33,054 nucleotides of DNA. Origin: JANPJV01 sp031425695 (GTDB lineage Bacteria > Pseudomonadota > Gammaproteobacteria > Xanthomonadales > SZUA-5). Below, one piece after another: positions 24,880 to 33,054 of this stretch (position 1 is the first letter of the stretch; each line of letters opens with the position of its first letter). The stretch is from the NCBI GenBank assembly GCA_031425695.1, contig JANPJV010000115.1:1-33054 (forward strand), in the 5' to 3' direction. Position numbers and translations under genes: made by a program. The notes under the pieces were generated by a model. The model did not search any database, was not told the origin of the DNA, and worked only from the letters and a program-made list of their open reading frames with translations.

Positions 24880-26205
24880 ATGACGCCCGCCCCCACGAGC
24901 GCCTACACCCAACGCGAGCTGCGTTACTCGCTGTTCGTGCTGTTCCTGATCAACTTCCTGAACTTTTTCGATCGCGCGATTCCCGCGGTGGTGCTGGAGC
25001 CTATCCGCAAGGAATTTGCCCTCAACGACACCATGCTTGGCATGCTGGCGACGGGATTCACGCTGATCTATGCGGTGGCGGGCCTGCCACTCGGGAGACT
25101 GGCTGATCGCGTCAAGCGCACGCACCTGCTCGGCTTCGGCGTGCTGGCGTGGAGCTTGATGACGGCCGCGACGGCGGCAGCATGGAATTTCGCGTCGCTG
25201 CTGGCGATGCGACTCGGCGTGGGTGTCGGCGAGGCGAGTTGCGCCCCGGCGTCCAACTCGATGATCGGCGACCTGTTTCCGAGCGGGCAGCGCGCGCGGG
25301 CGCTCGGGGTGTTCATGCTCGGGTTGCCCATCGCCAACCTCGCCTGCTTTTCGCTGGTGGGTTACCTCGCGCACCGCTACGGCTGGCGCACGCCCTTCGT
25401 GCTCGCGGCCATTCCCGGCATCCTGGTCGCGGTGCTCGCGTTCCGCCTGCGCGAGCCGGTGCGCGGGGCGCAGGAGAGCTACCGGATCGCGGCGCCGATC
25501 GCCAATCCGTTCCGACAGGTGATTGGCGTGCCGACCCTGTGGTGGATCATTCTCTCCGGCGCAGCGGTCAATTTTGCCGCGTATGCGCTGTCCACCTTCC
25601 TGCCCTCGCTGATGACCCGTTACCACGGCGCCAATCTCGCACAGGCCGGCTTGGTCTCGGCGATCGTGCTCGGCCTCACCGGCATCTTCGGGTTGACCGT
25701 CGGTGGCTGGATGGCCGACCGCGCCCATGCGAGCAATCCGGCCAATGGGCGCCTGCGTCTCGGCGCGATTGCGCTGCTGATCGGTGCACCGCTGTTGTAT
25801 TTAGGCCTGAGCCGCCCGGCCGGTTCAGTGGTGTCGAGCGCGGCGCTGATCGCGGTCGGCTGGATGATGTATTTCATGTACTACGTGACCGTCTATCCGT
25901 CGGTGCAGGACGTGGTCGAAGCACGCCTGCGCGCGACCGCGATGGCGGTCTACTTCTTCTTCCAGTACGTGCTCGGCGCCGGCTTCGGCACGGTGATCAC
26001 CGGCATGGTCTCCGATCACTACGCGCAAGCGGCGATGGCCGCCGCCGGCGCGCCCGAGATCACCGATCAATTCCGCGCGATCGGACTGCAGGCCTCGATG
26101 AGCATCGTCGTGCCGACGGCCATCGCCATCACCGGGATTGCACTGGCGTTTGCGTCGATGCGCTTTGCGAAGGATGTGGCGCGGGTGCAGGAGCGGTCGG
26201 CGTGA
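24880..26205 (+). CDS. MFS transporter, Spinster-like family
   Basis: Inner-membrane transporter of 441 aa with 12 predicted helices. Motifs: NFFDRAIPAVVLEPI in helix 1, GLPLGRLADRVKR (MFS motif A, about 72-84) and GVGVGEASCAPASNSMIGD, which are typical of the Spinster-like/COG0477 bacterial group. The substrate is unknown. Members often sit next to TonB receptors in Xanthomonadales and sphingomonads, and a role in sugar or metabolite movement is only inferred. The start has GAGG at 24869-24872, 7 nt before the ATG. It ends at a CCCTCTCCC-type inverted repeat facing the LacI gene. Base composition matches the chromosome background, unlike the preceding MFS gene. Confidence 0.85.
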   Translation: MTPAPTSAYTQRELRYSLFVLFLINFLNFFDRAIPAVVLEPIRKEFALNDTMLGMLATGFTLIYAVAGLPLGRLADRVKRTHLLGFGVLAWSLMTAATAAAWNFASLLAMRLGVGVGEASCAPASNSMIGDLFPSGQRARALGVFMLGLPIANLACFSLVGYLAHRYGWRTPFVLAAIPGILVAVLAFRLREPVRGAQESYRIAAPIANPFRQVIGVPTLWWIILSGAAVNFAAYALSTFLPSLMTRYHGANLAQAGLVSAIVLGLTGIFGLTVGGWMADRAHASNPANGRLRLGAIALLIGAPLLYLGLSRPAGSVVSSAALIAVGWMMYFMYYVTVYPSVQDVVEARLRATAMAVYFFFQYVLGAGFGTVITGMVSDHYAQAAMAAAGAPEITDQFRAIGLQASMSIVVPTAIAITGIALAFASMRFAKDVARVQERSA

Positions 26206-26208
26206 TGG

Positions 26209-26318
26209 CTCCCCTCTCCCGCGCTTTTTGGGAGAGGGGCTGGGGGAGAGGGCCGCTTTTCGTCGCTAAAAGGCGCCCTCTCCCCTAACCCTCTCCCCAA
26301 GAGCATGGGAGAGGGGAG
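26209..26318. repeat. CCCTCTCCC-type inverted repeat between convergent genes
   Basis: The arms CTCCCCTCTCCCGCGCTTTT and GAGCATGGGAGAGGGGAG enclose inner GGGAGAGGGGCTGGGGGAGA / CCCTCTCCCCTAACCCTCTC. It fills almost the entire 119-nt gap between the Spinster-like gene and the LacI gene, which end toward each other. Sister copy at 15356-15466; a bidirectional termination role is likely but unproven. Confidence 0.85.
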
Positions 26319-26324
26319 CACACA

Positions 26325-27356
26325 TTAATCCTGCGCCCCGCACGACCGCCGCACCACCACCGTCGCTGGCTGCATCACGCTGGTGACCGGCTCGGCACGG
26401 ATCTGCCGGATCAGGTTGTCGACCAGGACCTCGGCGGCGCGCTTGGTATTCTGCGCGACCGTCGTCAGCGCGGGATTGGCGTAGCCCGCCGCCGGAATGT
26501 CGTCGAAGCCGACGACACCGACGTCATCCGGCACGCGCAAACCCTGGCTTGCGAGTGCGCGCATCGCGCCGATCGCGATCAGGTCGCTCACCGCGAACAC
26601 CGCGTCGAATTTCGCCCCGCGCCCGATCAGCTCCCGCATCGCGCGCTGACCGACCGTTTCAGTCGAGTCGGACGCATTGACCTGCAGCTGCGGGTCGAGC
26701 TCGATCCCGGCGGCGACCAACGCTTCGGCATAACCCCGGTAGCGATCGAAAAATTCTGGGCAGTTGGGCGAGGCATCGCCGATGAAGGCAATCCGGCGAT
26801 GGCCCAGGCCGAGCAGGTGTTCGGTGATTGCGCGCCCGCCCTGGATGTTGTCGCAGCCAATCGACACGCCGGGTTGCCCCGGCACCACCGAGCCCCAGCG
26901 CACGAAATGCGTGCCCTGCTCGACCAGCCGTTCGAGCTTGCTGCGGGCGACCAGGTAGTCGCCATAGCCCAGCAGAATCAAGCCATCGGCCTTGTGGCTG
27001 TCCTGGTAGTCCGCATGCCAGTCGTCCGAGAGCTGCTGAAAGGAAATCAGCAGGTCATAACCCTGCCGCGCACAGGCCCGGGTGATCGAACCCAGCATGG
27101 ACAGGAAGAATGGGTTGATCAGCGAGTCGTCCGAGGTTGGATCCTCGAACAGCAGCAGCGCAAGCGTCACCGAATGCTGGCGACGCAGGTTCGAGGCATT
27201 CTTGTCGACCTTGTAGTTGAGCTCCTTGGCGATCGACTGGATGCGCCGCCGCGTCTCCAGGCTGACCAGCGGGCTCCCGCGCAACGCGCGCGACACCGTC
27301 GCCTGGGAAACCCCGGCCTTGTAGGCGATATCGAACGATGTCGGCTTGCCCTTCAT
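26325..27356 (-). CDS. LacI-family transcriptional regulator (probable maltose/maltodextrin regulator, MalR-like)
   Basis: DNA-binding repressor or activator of 343 aa. The N-terminal LacI helix-turn-helix covers about residues 7-51 (SFDIAYKAGVSQATVSRALR, then ELNY), with a hinge at about 52-62 and a periplasmic-binding-protein-like sensor domain to the end (LGLGHRRIAFIGDA, AVSDLIAIGAMRAL, VGFDDIPAAGYANPALTTV). The start at 27356 puts the HTH at the usual distance; the frame is open to 27407. LacI proteins bind palindromes with a central CG, and four such sites lie in this window before sugar genes. The effector is unknown; a maltodextrin or an Entner-Doudoroff intermediate are both plausible. 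It stands between the uptake genes and the glucose-catabolic operon. Confidence 0.93.
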   Translation of the reverse strand: MKGKPTSFDIAYKAGVSQATVSRALRGSPLVSLETRRRIQSIAKELNYKVDKNASNLRRQHSVTLALLLFEDPTSDDSLINPFFLSMLGSITRACARQGYDLLISFQQLSDDWHADYQDSHKADGLILLGYGDYLVARSKLERLVEQGTHFVRWGSVVPGQPGVSIGCDNIQGGRAITEHLLGLGHRRIAFIGDASPNCPEFFDRYRGYAEALVAAGIELDPQLQVNASDSTETVGQRAMRELIGRGAKFDAVFAVSDLIAIGAMRALASQGLRVPDDVGVVGFDDIPAAGYANPALTTVAQNTKRAAEVLVDNLIRQIRAEPVTSVMQPATVVVRRSCGAQD

Positions 27357-27414
27357 GCGGCTGATATTGCGCCACGCACGCGGTCGAGAGCTAGTCAGCA
27401 AAAGCAAAGCAATC

Positions 27415-27519
27415 TATCCACAGATTTACGCAGATTGCGCAGATTAAGAGCAGATGAAGAGCCTCTTCAAAAGTGGCTCTTGCCATTAATCTGCGGAAAT
27501 CTGCGAAATCTGTGGATAA
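27415..27519. repeat. Inverted repeat of CACAGATTTACGCAGATT type
   Basis: The left arm TATCCACAGATTTACGCAGA through GCAGATTAAGAGC is answered by TTAATCTGCGGAAATCTGCG and AAATCTGTGGATA. The inner AGAGCCTCTT hairpins add a second stem. It fills the gap between eda and the LacI gene; no gene is seen here. It has no U-tract, so I do not call it a terminator. Confidence 0.8.
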
Positions 27520-27531
27520 AGATGCTCTTAG

Positions 27532-28194
27532 CTATTGCTGTCCGTTCTTCAGCCCCACGCAAGCCCGCGCCAGCTTCGTGATCGCCGCCCAGTCCCCGGC
27601 GTCGACCAAGCCTTTCGGGGCCATCCAGGAGCCGCCGACGGTGATCACGTTGGGCAATGCGAGATAGGCTGGGGCGCGGGCGGCGTCGATGCCGCCGGTG
27701 GGACAGAAGCGGACCTGCGGGAATGGGCCCGCGAAGGACTTCAGCGCGGCCACGCCGCCCGCCGATTCAGCCGGGAAGAACTTGAAGCGGCGATGGCCGT
27801 GCTCGAGGCCGCACATGAGCTCGCTGGCGGTACTGATCGCCGGGATCAGCGGAATGCTGCCCGCGTATGCGGCCGCATATAGGCGCGCCGTCGCGCCCGG
27901 GGCAATCGCAAAGACGGCACCCGACGCGCCAGCGGCTTCGAGGTCCTCCGCGGTGAGCACGGTACCGGCGCCCAGGATGGCCTCCGGCACTTCGATCGCG
28001 ATCCGGGCAATCGCCTCCAGCGCGATCGCGCTGCGCAAGGTGACTTCGAGCACCGGCAGGCCGCCGTCGACCAGCGCACGCGCCAGTGGCACGGCGTCGT
28101 CGAGACGCTCGATGCTGAGCACCGGCAGGACCGGCGCCTGCGACAGCAGCGCGTCGACACGGGCCATGCGGCTTTCGACTGTCCAGAAGTTCAT
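27532..28194 (-). CDS. eda: 2-dehydro-3-deoxy-6-phosphogluconate (KDPG) aldolase
   Basis: Splits KDPG into pyruvate and glyceraldehyde-3-phosphate, the last Entner-Doudoroff step. The 220 aa equal the usual length. LEVTLRS (Glu50, Arg54), GAGTVL, LIPAIST and RFKFFPAE with Schiff-base Lys138 keep the exact spacing of E. coli Eda (Glu45, Arg49, Lys133). AAGGAGG lies 4 nt before the ATG at 28194, which overlaps the glk stop by one base (TGATG). A GTG three bases earlier is open but less well placed. It is the last gene of the zwf-edd-glk-eda series. Two usually conserved positions vary mildly (LIPAIST for LIPGIST, IAPG for ISPG), probably without effect. Confidence 0.95.
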   Translation of the reverse strand: MNFWTVESRMARVDALLSQAPVLPVLSIERLDDAVPLARALVDGGLPVLEVTLRSAIALEAIARIAIEVPEAILGAGTVLTAEDLEAAGASGAVFAIAPGATARLYAAAYAGSIPLIPAISTASELMCGLEHGHRRFKFFPAESAGGVAALKSFAGPFPQVRFCPTGGIDAARAPAYLALPNVITVGGSWMAPKGLVDAGDWAAITKLARACVGLKNGQQ

Positions 28195-29234
28195 CACGCC
28201 TCCTTGAGTGGGAACGGGAAAACCGGGACTCGGGACTCGGGGACTCGCGAGCTAATGGGGCGATCGGCTGCGCGCAACGCGACCGCGGCGCCGAGCAAGC
28301 CCGGCGCAGGATGGGTCACGATATACAAGGCAACCGATTCCAGATAGGAGGCGAAGCGCCCCTTGGCAAGGAAGCGCTCCCGAAACGCACTGCTGCGCAG
28401 GAACGGCAGGAAGCGCGGCACGATGCCACCGGCAATCATCACCGTGCGCGCGCCGTGGATCAGCGCCGTGTCACCGGCGACACTGCCGAGGATCGCGCAG
28501 AAGCGTGCGAGCGCACGCCGCGCATCGAGATCGTGGCCATCGAGCGCAGCGGCGACGATCGCGGCCGGATCGCGCAGCGTGGCTGCCTGGGCGCCGCTTG
28601 CCGCACCCGCCGACGCCAGGGCCGCTTCGATGCTGGCGAGCCCGGCGCCGGAAAGCAGGCGCTCGGTCGAAGTTCGCCCGTAGCGCGCCGACAGCCAGCG
28701 CTCGATCTGGCGTTCCTCGTCGCCCTGCGGCGCGAAGGACACGTGCCCGCCTTCCGTCTCGACCACGCTCCAGCCGCGCTCACCGCTGCCCACCAGCAGC
28801 GCGACGCCAAGCCCGGTCCCCGGTCCGAGAACACTGACCGGCCCCGCCAGCTCGGACGCCTCCTGTCCGTGCAACAACACCCGCTCGTTGCTGGCGAGTG
28901 CCGGGACCGCCCAGGCAACTGCGCCGAAGTCATTGATCACCCGCAATTCGTCGAGGCCGAGTCGCTGTTCCAGCTCGCGCCGCGAAAACGCCCACGCGCG
29001 GTTGGTCAGCCGGATCTCATCACCGGCAACCGGACAGGCGACCGCGAACGCTGCGCGCCGTGGCTTGACGCCGACCAGTTCGAGATAGTGCTCGGCTGCG
29101 TGCTGCAGGCTCGCGAAATCCTTGCCGGGCAGCGAACGGGTCTCGCTCAGCGCAGGTGTGGCGGCATCGAGATCCGTCAGCGCGAAGCGAGCGTTGGTGC
29201 CGCCGATGTCGGCGATGAGGGCGAGGTCGGTCAT
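28194..29234 (-). CDS. glk: Glucokinase (ROK-independent, Glk type)
   Basis: ATP-dependent phosphorylation of glucose to glucose-6-phosphate in the cytoplasm, using glucose released by MalQ, GH31 and amylases. The 346 aa show ADIGGTNARFAL (8-19, phosphate loop), INDFGAVAW with catalytic Asp102, GPGTGLGVALL (137-147) and ETEGGHVSF with the sugar-binding Glu/His. The C-terminal tail is about 20 residues longer than E. coli Glk. The start at 29234 is fixed by family homology. The frame continues open to 29609 only because the upstream repeats happen to lack stops, and that extension would overlap edd. A 226-nt gap with two repeats separates it from edd; eda follows with a one-base overlap. Confidence 0.95.
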   Translation of the reverse strand: MTDLALIADIGGTNARFALTDLDAATPALSETRSLPGKDFASLQHAAEHYLELVGVKPRRAAFAVACPVAGDEIRLTNRAWAFSRRELEQRLGLDELRVINDFGAVAWAVPALASNERVLLHGQEASELAGPVSVLGPGTGLGVALLVGSGERGWSVVETEGGHVSFAPQGDEERQIERWLSARYGRTSTERLLSGAGLASIEAALASAGAASGAQAATLRDPAAIVAAALDGHDLDARRALARFCAILGSVAGDTALIHGARTVMIAGGIVPRFLPFLRSSAFRERFLAKGRFASYLESVALYIVTHPAPGLLGAAVALRAADRPISSRVPESRVPVFPFPLKEA

Positions 29235-29266
29235 GAAGTCTTGCTGTCGTGGGTGCGGACCTTGGT

Positions 29267-29432
29267 GGGTTCGGACCTTGTCCGAACGCTCTTGGGCGCC
29301 GATGCCGGCAGAAGCGTCCGGACAAGGTCCGGACCCTCGTAGACCGGAGGCCATGCGCTTGTGTGGGTTCGGACCTTGTCCGAACGCTCGTTGTCCCTGA
29401 CCAGGAGAAGCGTCCGGACAAGGTCCGGACCC
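29267..29432. repeat. Two inverted-repeat units, GGTTCGGACCTTGTCC / GGACAAGGTCCGGACC
   Basis: Units 29267-29335 and 29365-29432 each start GGGTTCGGACCTTGTCCGAA and end GCGTCCGGACAAGGTCCGGA + CCC, with different loops. Each folds as one long stem or two small ones. They fill the edd-glk gap inside an apparent operon. A half unit occurs at 12461-12484. Confidence 0.9.
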
Positions 29433-29460
29433 ACGCGGAACACAGCCGAGCGTGCCACCA

Positions 29461-31275
29461 TCAAGCCTCCACGAACAGCGAGCACGCGCCCTCCTCCGCC
29501 GAGCCTGCATGCGCGCGCATGAGTCCGAAGAGCTCGCGCCCGACGCCGGCGTGGTGGCGCAGGGTCTGCATTTTTTCGGGCTCGCGCTCTGCCCATGCGG
29601 CTGCTTCAACGAGCGCTTGCATCAGGCCCGCCTCGGCGTCGATGCGCACCAGGTCGCCGTTGCGCAGCTTGCCGATCGCGCCACCACAGACGGCCTCGGG
29701 GACGAGATGGATGGCGGCCAGGATCTTGCCGGAGGCGCCCGACATGCGGCCGTCGGTGAGCAGCGCGACGCGCTGGCCGCGGTCCTGCATGACCGCCAGT
29801 GTCGGCGTCAGTTTGTGCAACTCGGGCATGCCGTTGGCGCGCGGGCCCTGGCCGCGGATCACGGCAACGAAATCGCCGGTCAGCTCGCCGTTCTGGAAGG
29901 CCGCAAGCAGCGCTTCCTGCGAATCAAAGATGAGGGCGGGTGCTTCGATCTGGCGAAACTGCGGCGCGACCGCGGAGATTTTGGCGATGGCGCGGCCAAG
30001 ATTGCCCTGTACCAGGCGCATGCCGCCTTCATGGTCGAACGGCTCGGCCACGCCGCGCACGATATTGGTGTCGAGCGACGCCGGCGGCGGCTCGCGCCAA
30101 CGCAGCGTGGTGCCGTCGAGCATGGGTTCCTGCGCCTGCGCGTTGAGATCGCCGCCGTGCACGCAGAGGATGTCTGGATGCAAGAGGCCCGCGCCGATGA
30201 GCTCGCGGATGACGACGCCGAGGCCGCCGGCGGCGTGGAAATGGTTCACATCGGCGCTGCCATTCGGATAGATCCGCGCCAGCAGCGGCGTCGCGCGCGA
30301 AATCTCGTCGAGATCGGTCCAGTCGATGAGGACCCCGGCCGCGCGCGCCATCGCGACCAGGTGGATCGCGTGATTGGTCGACCCGCCGGTGGCGGCGAGC
30401 CCGACCATGGCATTGACGATGGCCTTTTCGTCAACGGTCAAGCCGAGCGGTCGATAGTCGTCACCGAGTGCAGTGATGGCACAGATGCGCTCGCCTGCCG
30501 CCACCGTGAGCGCATCCCGCAGCGGCGTGCCCGGGTTGATGAAGGCCGTGCCCGGCAGGTGCAGGCCCATGACCTCCATCAGCATCTGGTTGGAGTTCGC
30601 GGTGCCATAGAAGGTGCAGGTGCCGGCCGAGTGGTACGACGCCGACTCCGCGTCCAGCAGTTCCTCGCGCGAGACCTTTCCCTGTGCATAGAGCTGGCGG
30701 ATGCGGGCCTTTTCCAGGTTCGGCAAGCCCGACGGCATGGGTCCTGCCGGCACCAGGATCATCGGCAGGTGACCGAACGAGAGCGCACCGATGATCAGCC
30801 CCGGCACGATCTTGTCGCACACACCGAGCAGCACCGCCGCATCGAACATTTCGTGCGAAAGCGCGACCGCAGTGGCGAGCGCAATGGTGTCGCGCGAAAA
30901 CAGCGACAGCTCCATGCCGATACGGCCCTGCGTGACACCATCGCACATCGCCGGCACGCCACCGGCGAACTGCGCCGTGCAGCCGAGATTGCGCGCTGCC
31001 ATCTTGATCAGCTCCGGGTAATGCTGCAGCGGCTGGTGCGCCGAGAGCATGTCGTTGTAGGAGCTGATGATCCCGATATTCGGCGCCCGCCGCGCCCGCA
31101 GGGCCGGCTTGTCCGCCCCCGCCGCCGCAAACCCATGCGCCAGGTTCCCACATCCCAGCAACCCCCGCGCCGGCTCGCTCTCCCGCGCAGCGTGAATCTT
31201 CGCCAGATATGCAGACCGCGTCGTGCGACTGCGCTCGATGATCCGCGCGGTCACGCGTTCGATGGATGGGTTCAT
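29461..31275 (-). CDS. edd: Phosphogluconate dehydratase
   Basis: Fe-S enzyme that dehydrates 6-phosphogluconate to KDPG. The 604 aa are full length for Edd of the IlvD/Edd family. GVCDKIVPG with Cys153, SAGTCTFYGTANSNQ with Cys220 (both candidate cluster ligands, near Cys154 and Cys221 of Zymomonas Edd), GGVPAMCDGVTQG and LLTDGRMSGASGK are all present. GAAGGACG lies before the ATG at 31275, giving good spacing. It follows zwf after 167 nt that hold an inverted repeat, where many proteobacteria carry pgl. A dihydroxy-acid dehydratase (IlvD) call is less likely because of the length, the context and the Edd-type N-terminus (ERVTARIIERSRTTR). Confidence 0.96.
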   Translation of the reverse strand: MNPSIERVTARIIERSRTTRSAYLAKIHAARESEPARGLLGCGNLAHGFAAAGADKPALRARRAPNIGIISSYNDMLSAHQPLQHYPELIKMAARNLGCTAQFAGGVPAMCDGVTQGRIGMELSLFSRDTIALATAVALSHEMFDAAVLLGVCDKIVPGLIIGALSFGHLPMILVPAGPMPSGLPNLEKARIRQLYAQGKVSREELLDAESASYHSAGTCTFYGTANSNQMLMEVMGLHLPGTAFINPGTPLRDALTVAAGERICAITALGDDYRPLGLTVDEKAIVNAMVGLAATGGSTNHAIHLVAMARAAGVLIDWTDLDEISRATPLLARIYPNGSADVNHFHAAGGLGVVIRELIGAGLLHPDILCVHGGDLNAQAQEPMLDGTTLRWREPPPASLDTNIVRGVAEPFDHEGGMRLVQGNLGRAIAKISAVAPQFRQIEAPALIFDSQEALLAAFQNGELTGDFVAVIRGQGPRANGMPELHKLTPTLAVMQDRGQRVALLTDGRMSGASGKILAAIHLVPEAVCGGAIGKLRNGDLVRIDAEAGLMQALVEAAAWAEREPEKMQTLRHHAGVGRELFGLMRAHAGSAEEGACSLFVEA

Positions 31276-31317
31276 GGTGCGTCCTTCGCTGTTCGGCGAA
31301 CTGGTGGTTCAATTTTC

Positions 31318-31415
31318 GACGCAAAGGACGCTAAGTACGCAAAGGACGCTAAGAATGCCAAACGTTCTTGCAGTGCTCTTTTAGCGTCCTTAGCGTACTT
31401 AGCGTCCTTTGCGTC
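31318..31415. repeat. Inverted repeat of GACGCAAAGGACGCTAAGTA units
   Basis: The left arm GACGCAAAGGACGCTAAGTA + CGCAAAGGACGCTAAG is nearly perfectly complementary to the right arm CTTAGCGTACTTAGCGTCCT + TTGCGTC, with a loop of about 29 nt. Short relatives are at 17031-17060. It occupies the zwf-edd gap and could slow or process the transcript. No ORF with a credible product is here, so pgl is truly absent at this position. Confidence 0.88.
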
Positions 31416-31442
31416 AAGATCATTCAGCTGCTTACGAAGCCC

Positions 31443-32903
<1,461 letters not shown>

Positions 32904-32962
32904 GCAATCCATCCCACCGAAGACTCACGCCGAGTATTGCGGCTTACGACGGGTGCTGTCGC

Positions 32963-32976
32963 TGCATACGATTGCA
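32963..32976. promoter_or_regulatory. LacI-type operator candidate upstream of zwf
   Basis: TGCATACGATTGCA has a central CG with 11 of 14 bases equal to the 8618 site. Its outer TGCA..TGCA arms are perfectly palindromic and its inner ones are less so. It lies 60 nt before the zwf start. It would tie the Entner-Doudoroff genes to the maltodextrin regulon. It is not the AT-rich palindrome expected for HexR. Confidence 0.5.
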
Positions 32977-33004
32977 CGGGAGCTGAGCTGTTTGTATTTG
33001 GAGT

Positions 33005-33021
33005 GCGGCGCTCTGCGCCGC
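33005..33021. repeat. Small GC hairpin at the right edge
   Basis: GCGGCGCTCTGCGCCGC: a 6-bp stem with a 5-nt loop, flanked by TTGGAGT and CTTTGGA. It is probably a piece of another REP-like element that runs off the window. No gene is visible between 32913 and 33054. Confidence 0.5.
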
Positions 33022-33054
33022 TTTGGATGCCTTGGCTTCCAACCGAATCAAGGG

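Noticed and set aside
29235..29609. N-terminal extension of the glk frame
   Set aside because: It translates repeat DNA and then overlaps the edd 3' end; glucokinase homology begins at MTDLALIADIGG (29234).
32913..33000. HexR-type site before zwf
   Set aside because: No AT-rich TGTAAT...ATTACA-like palindrome is present; the only palindrome is the LacI-like TGCATACGATTGCA.

Overview
The window reads as chromosomal DNA of a GC-rich (about 65%) gammaproteobacterium. It is most likely in the Xanthomonadales/Lysobacterales, although the caulobacter-like style of sugar uptake means the assignment is an inference. The pointers are a TonB-dependent receptor of the Xanthomonas/Caulobacter type, a tryptophan-halogenase-like flavoprotein beside it, an Entner-Doudoroff block, and many REP-like inverted repeats between genes. 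I find 18 convincing protein genes and no tRNA, rRNA, CRISPR array, transposase or phage gene.

Layout. (1) 1-283: a 116-bp tandem repeat. (2) 284-8574, minus: one tightly overlapped operon glgP-glgB-glgX-malQ for storage glucan and maltodextrin turnover. (3) 8721-15106, plus: a secreted esterase, a DUF6445/2OG-Fe(II) oxygenase-like protein, a GH13 lipoprotein amylase and a GH31 alpha-glucosidase or glucosyltransferase whose 5' end carries in-frame REP-type repeats. (4) 15476-20136, minus: a halogenase-like flavoprotein and the TonB-dependent receptor, separated by a highly structured stretch and an intrinsic terminator. (5) 20345-26205, plus: a large secreted GH13 amylase with a C-terminal glucodextranase-type module, a MalY-like sugar MFS permease of low GC, and a Spinster-like MFS permease. 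(6) 26325-27356, minus: a LacI-family regulator. (7) 27532-32903, minus: zwf, edd, glk and eda, the Entner-Doudoroff route without pgl.

How it fits together. Extracellular or outer-membrane amylases cut starch. The TonB receptor brings maltodextrins into the periplasm, where the GH31 enzyme and amylase may trim them, and the MFS permease takes them across the inner membrane. MalQ, GlgP, GlgX and GlgB interconvert the oligosaccharides, glucose, glucose-1-phosphate and glycogen. Glk phosphorylates glucose, and Zwf/Edd/Eda carry it to pyruvate and glyceraldehyde-3-phosphate. Four near-palindromic sites around TGCATAC|GTATTCA lie before glgP/esterase, TonB receptor/amylase, the MFS gene and zwf. 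They suggest one LacI-type regulon, probably under the regulator in the window.

The most unusual items are the repeat-derived N-terminal extension of the GH31 gene, the run of successive hairpins downstream of the TonB receptor (17199-17400), the halogenase and DUF6445 genes inside a starch locus, and the shared operator that links starch uptake to zwf.
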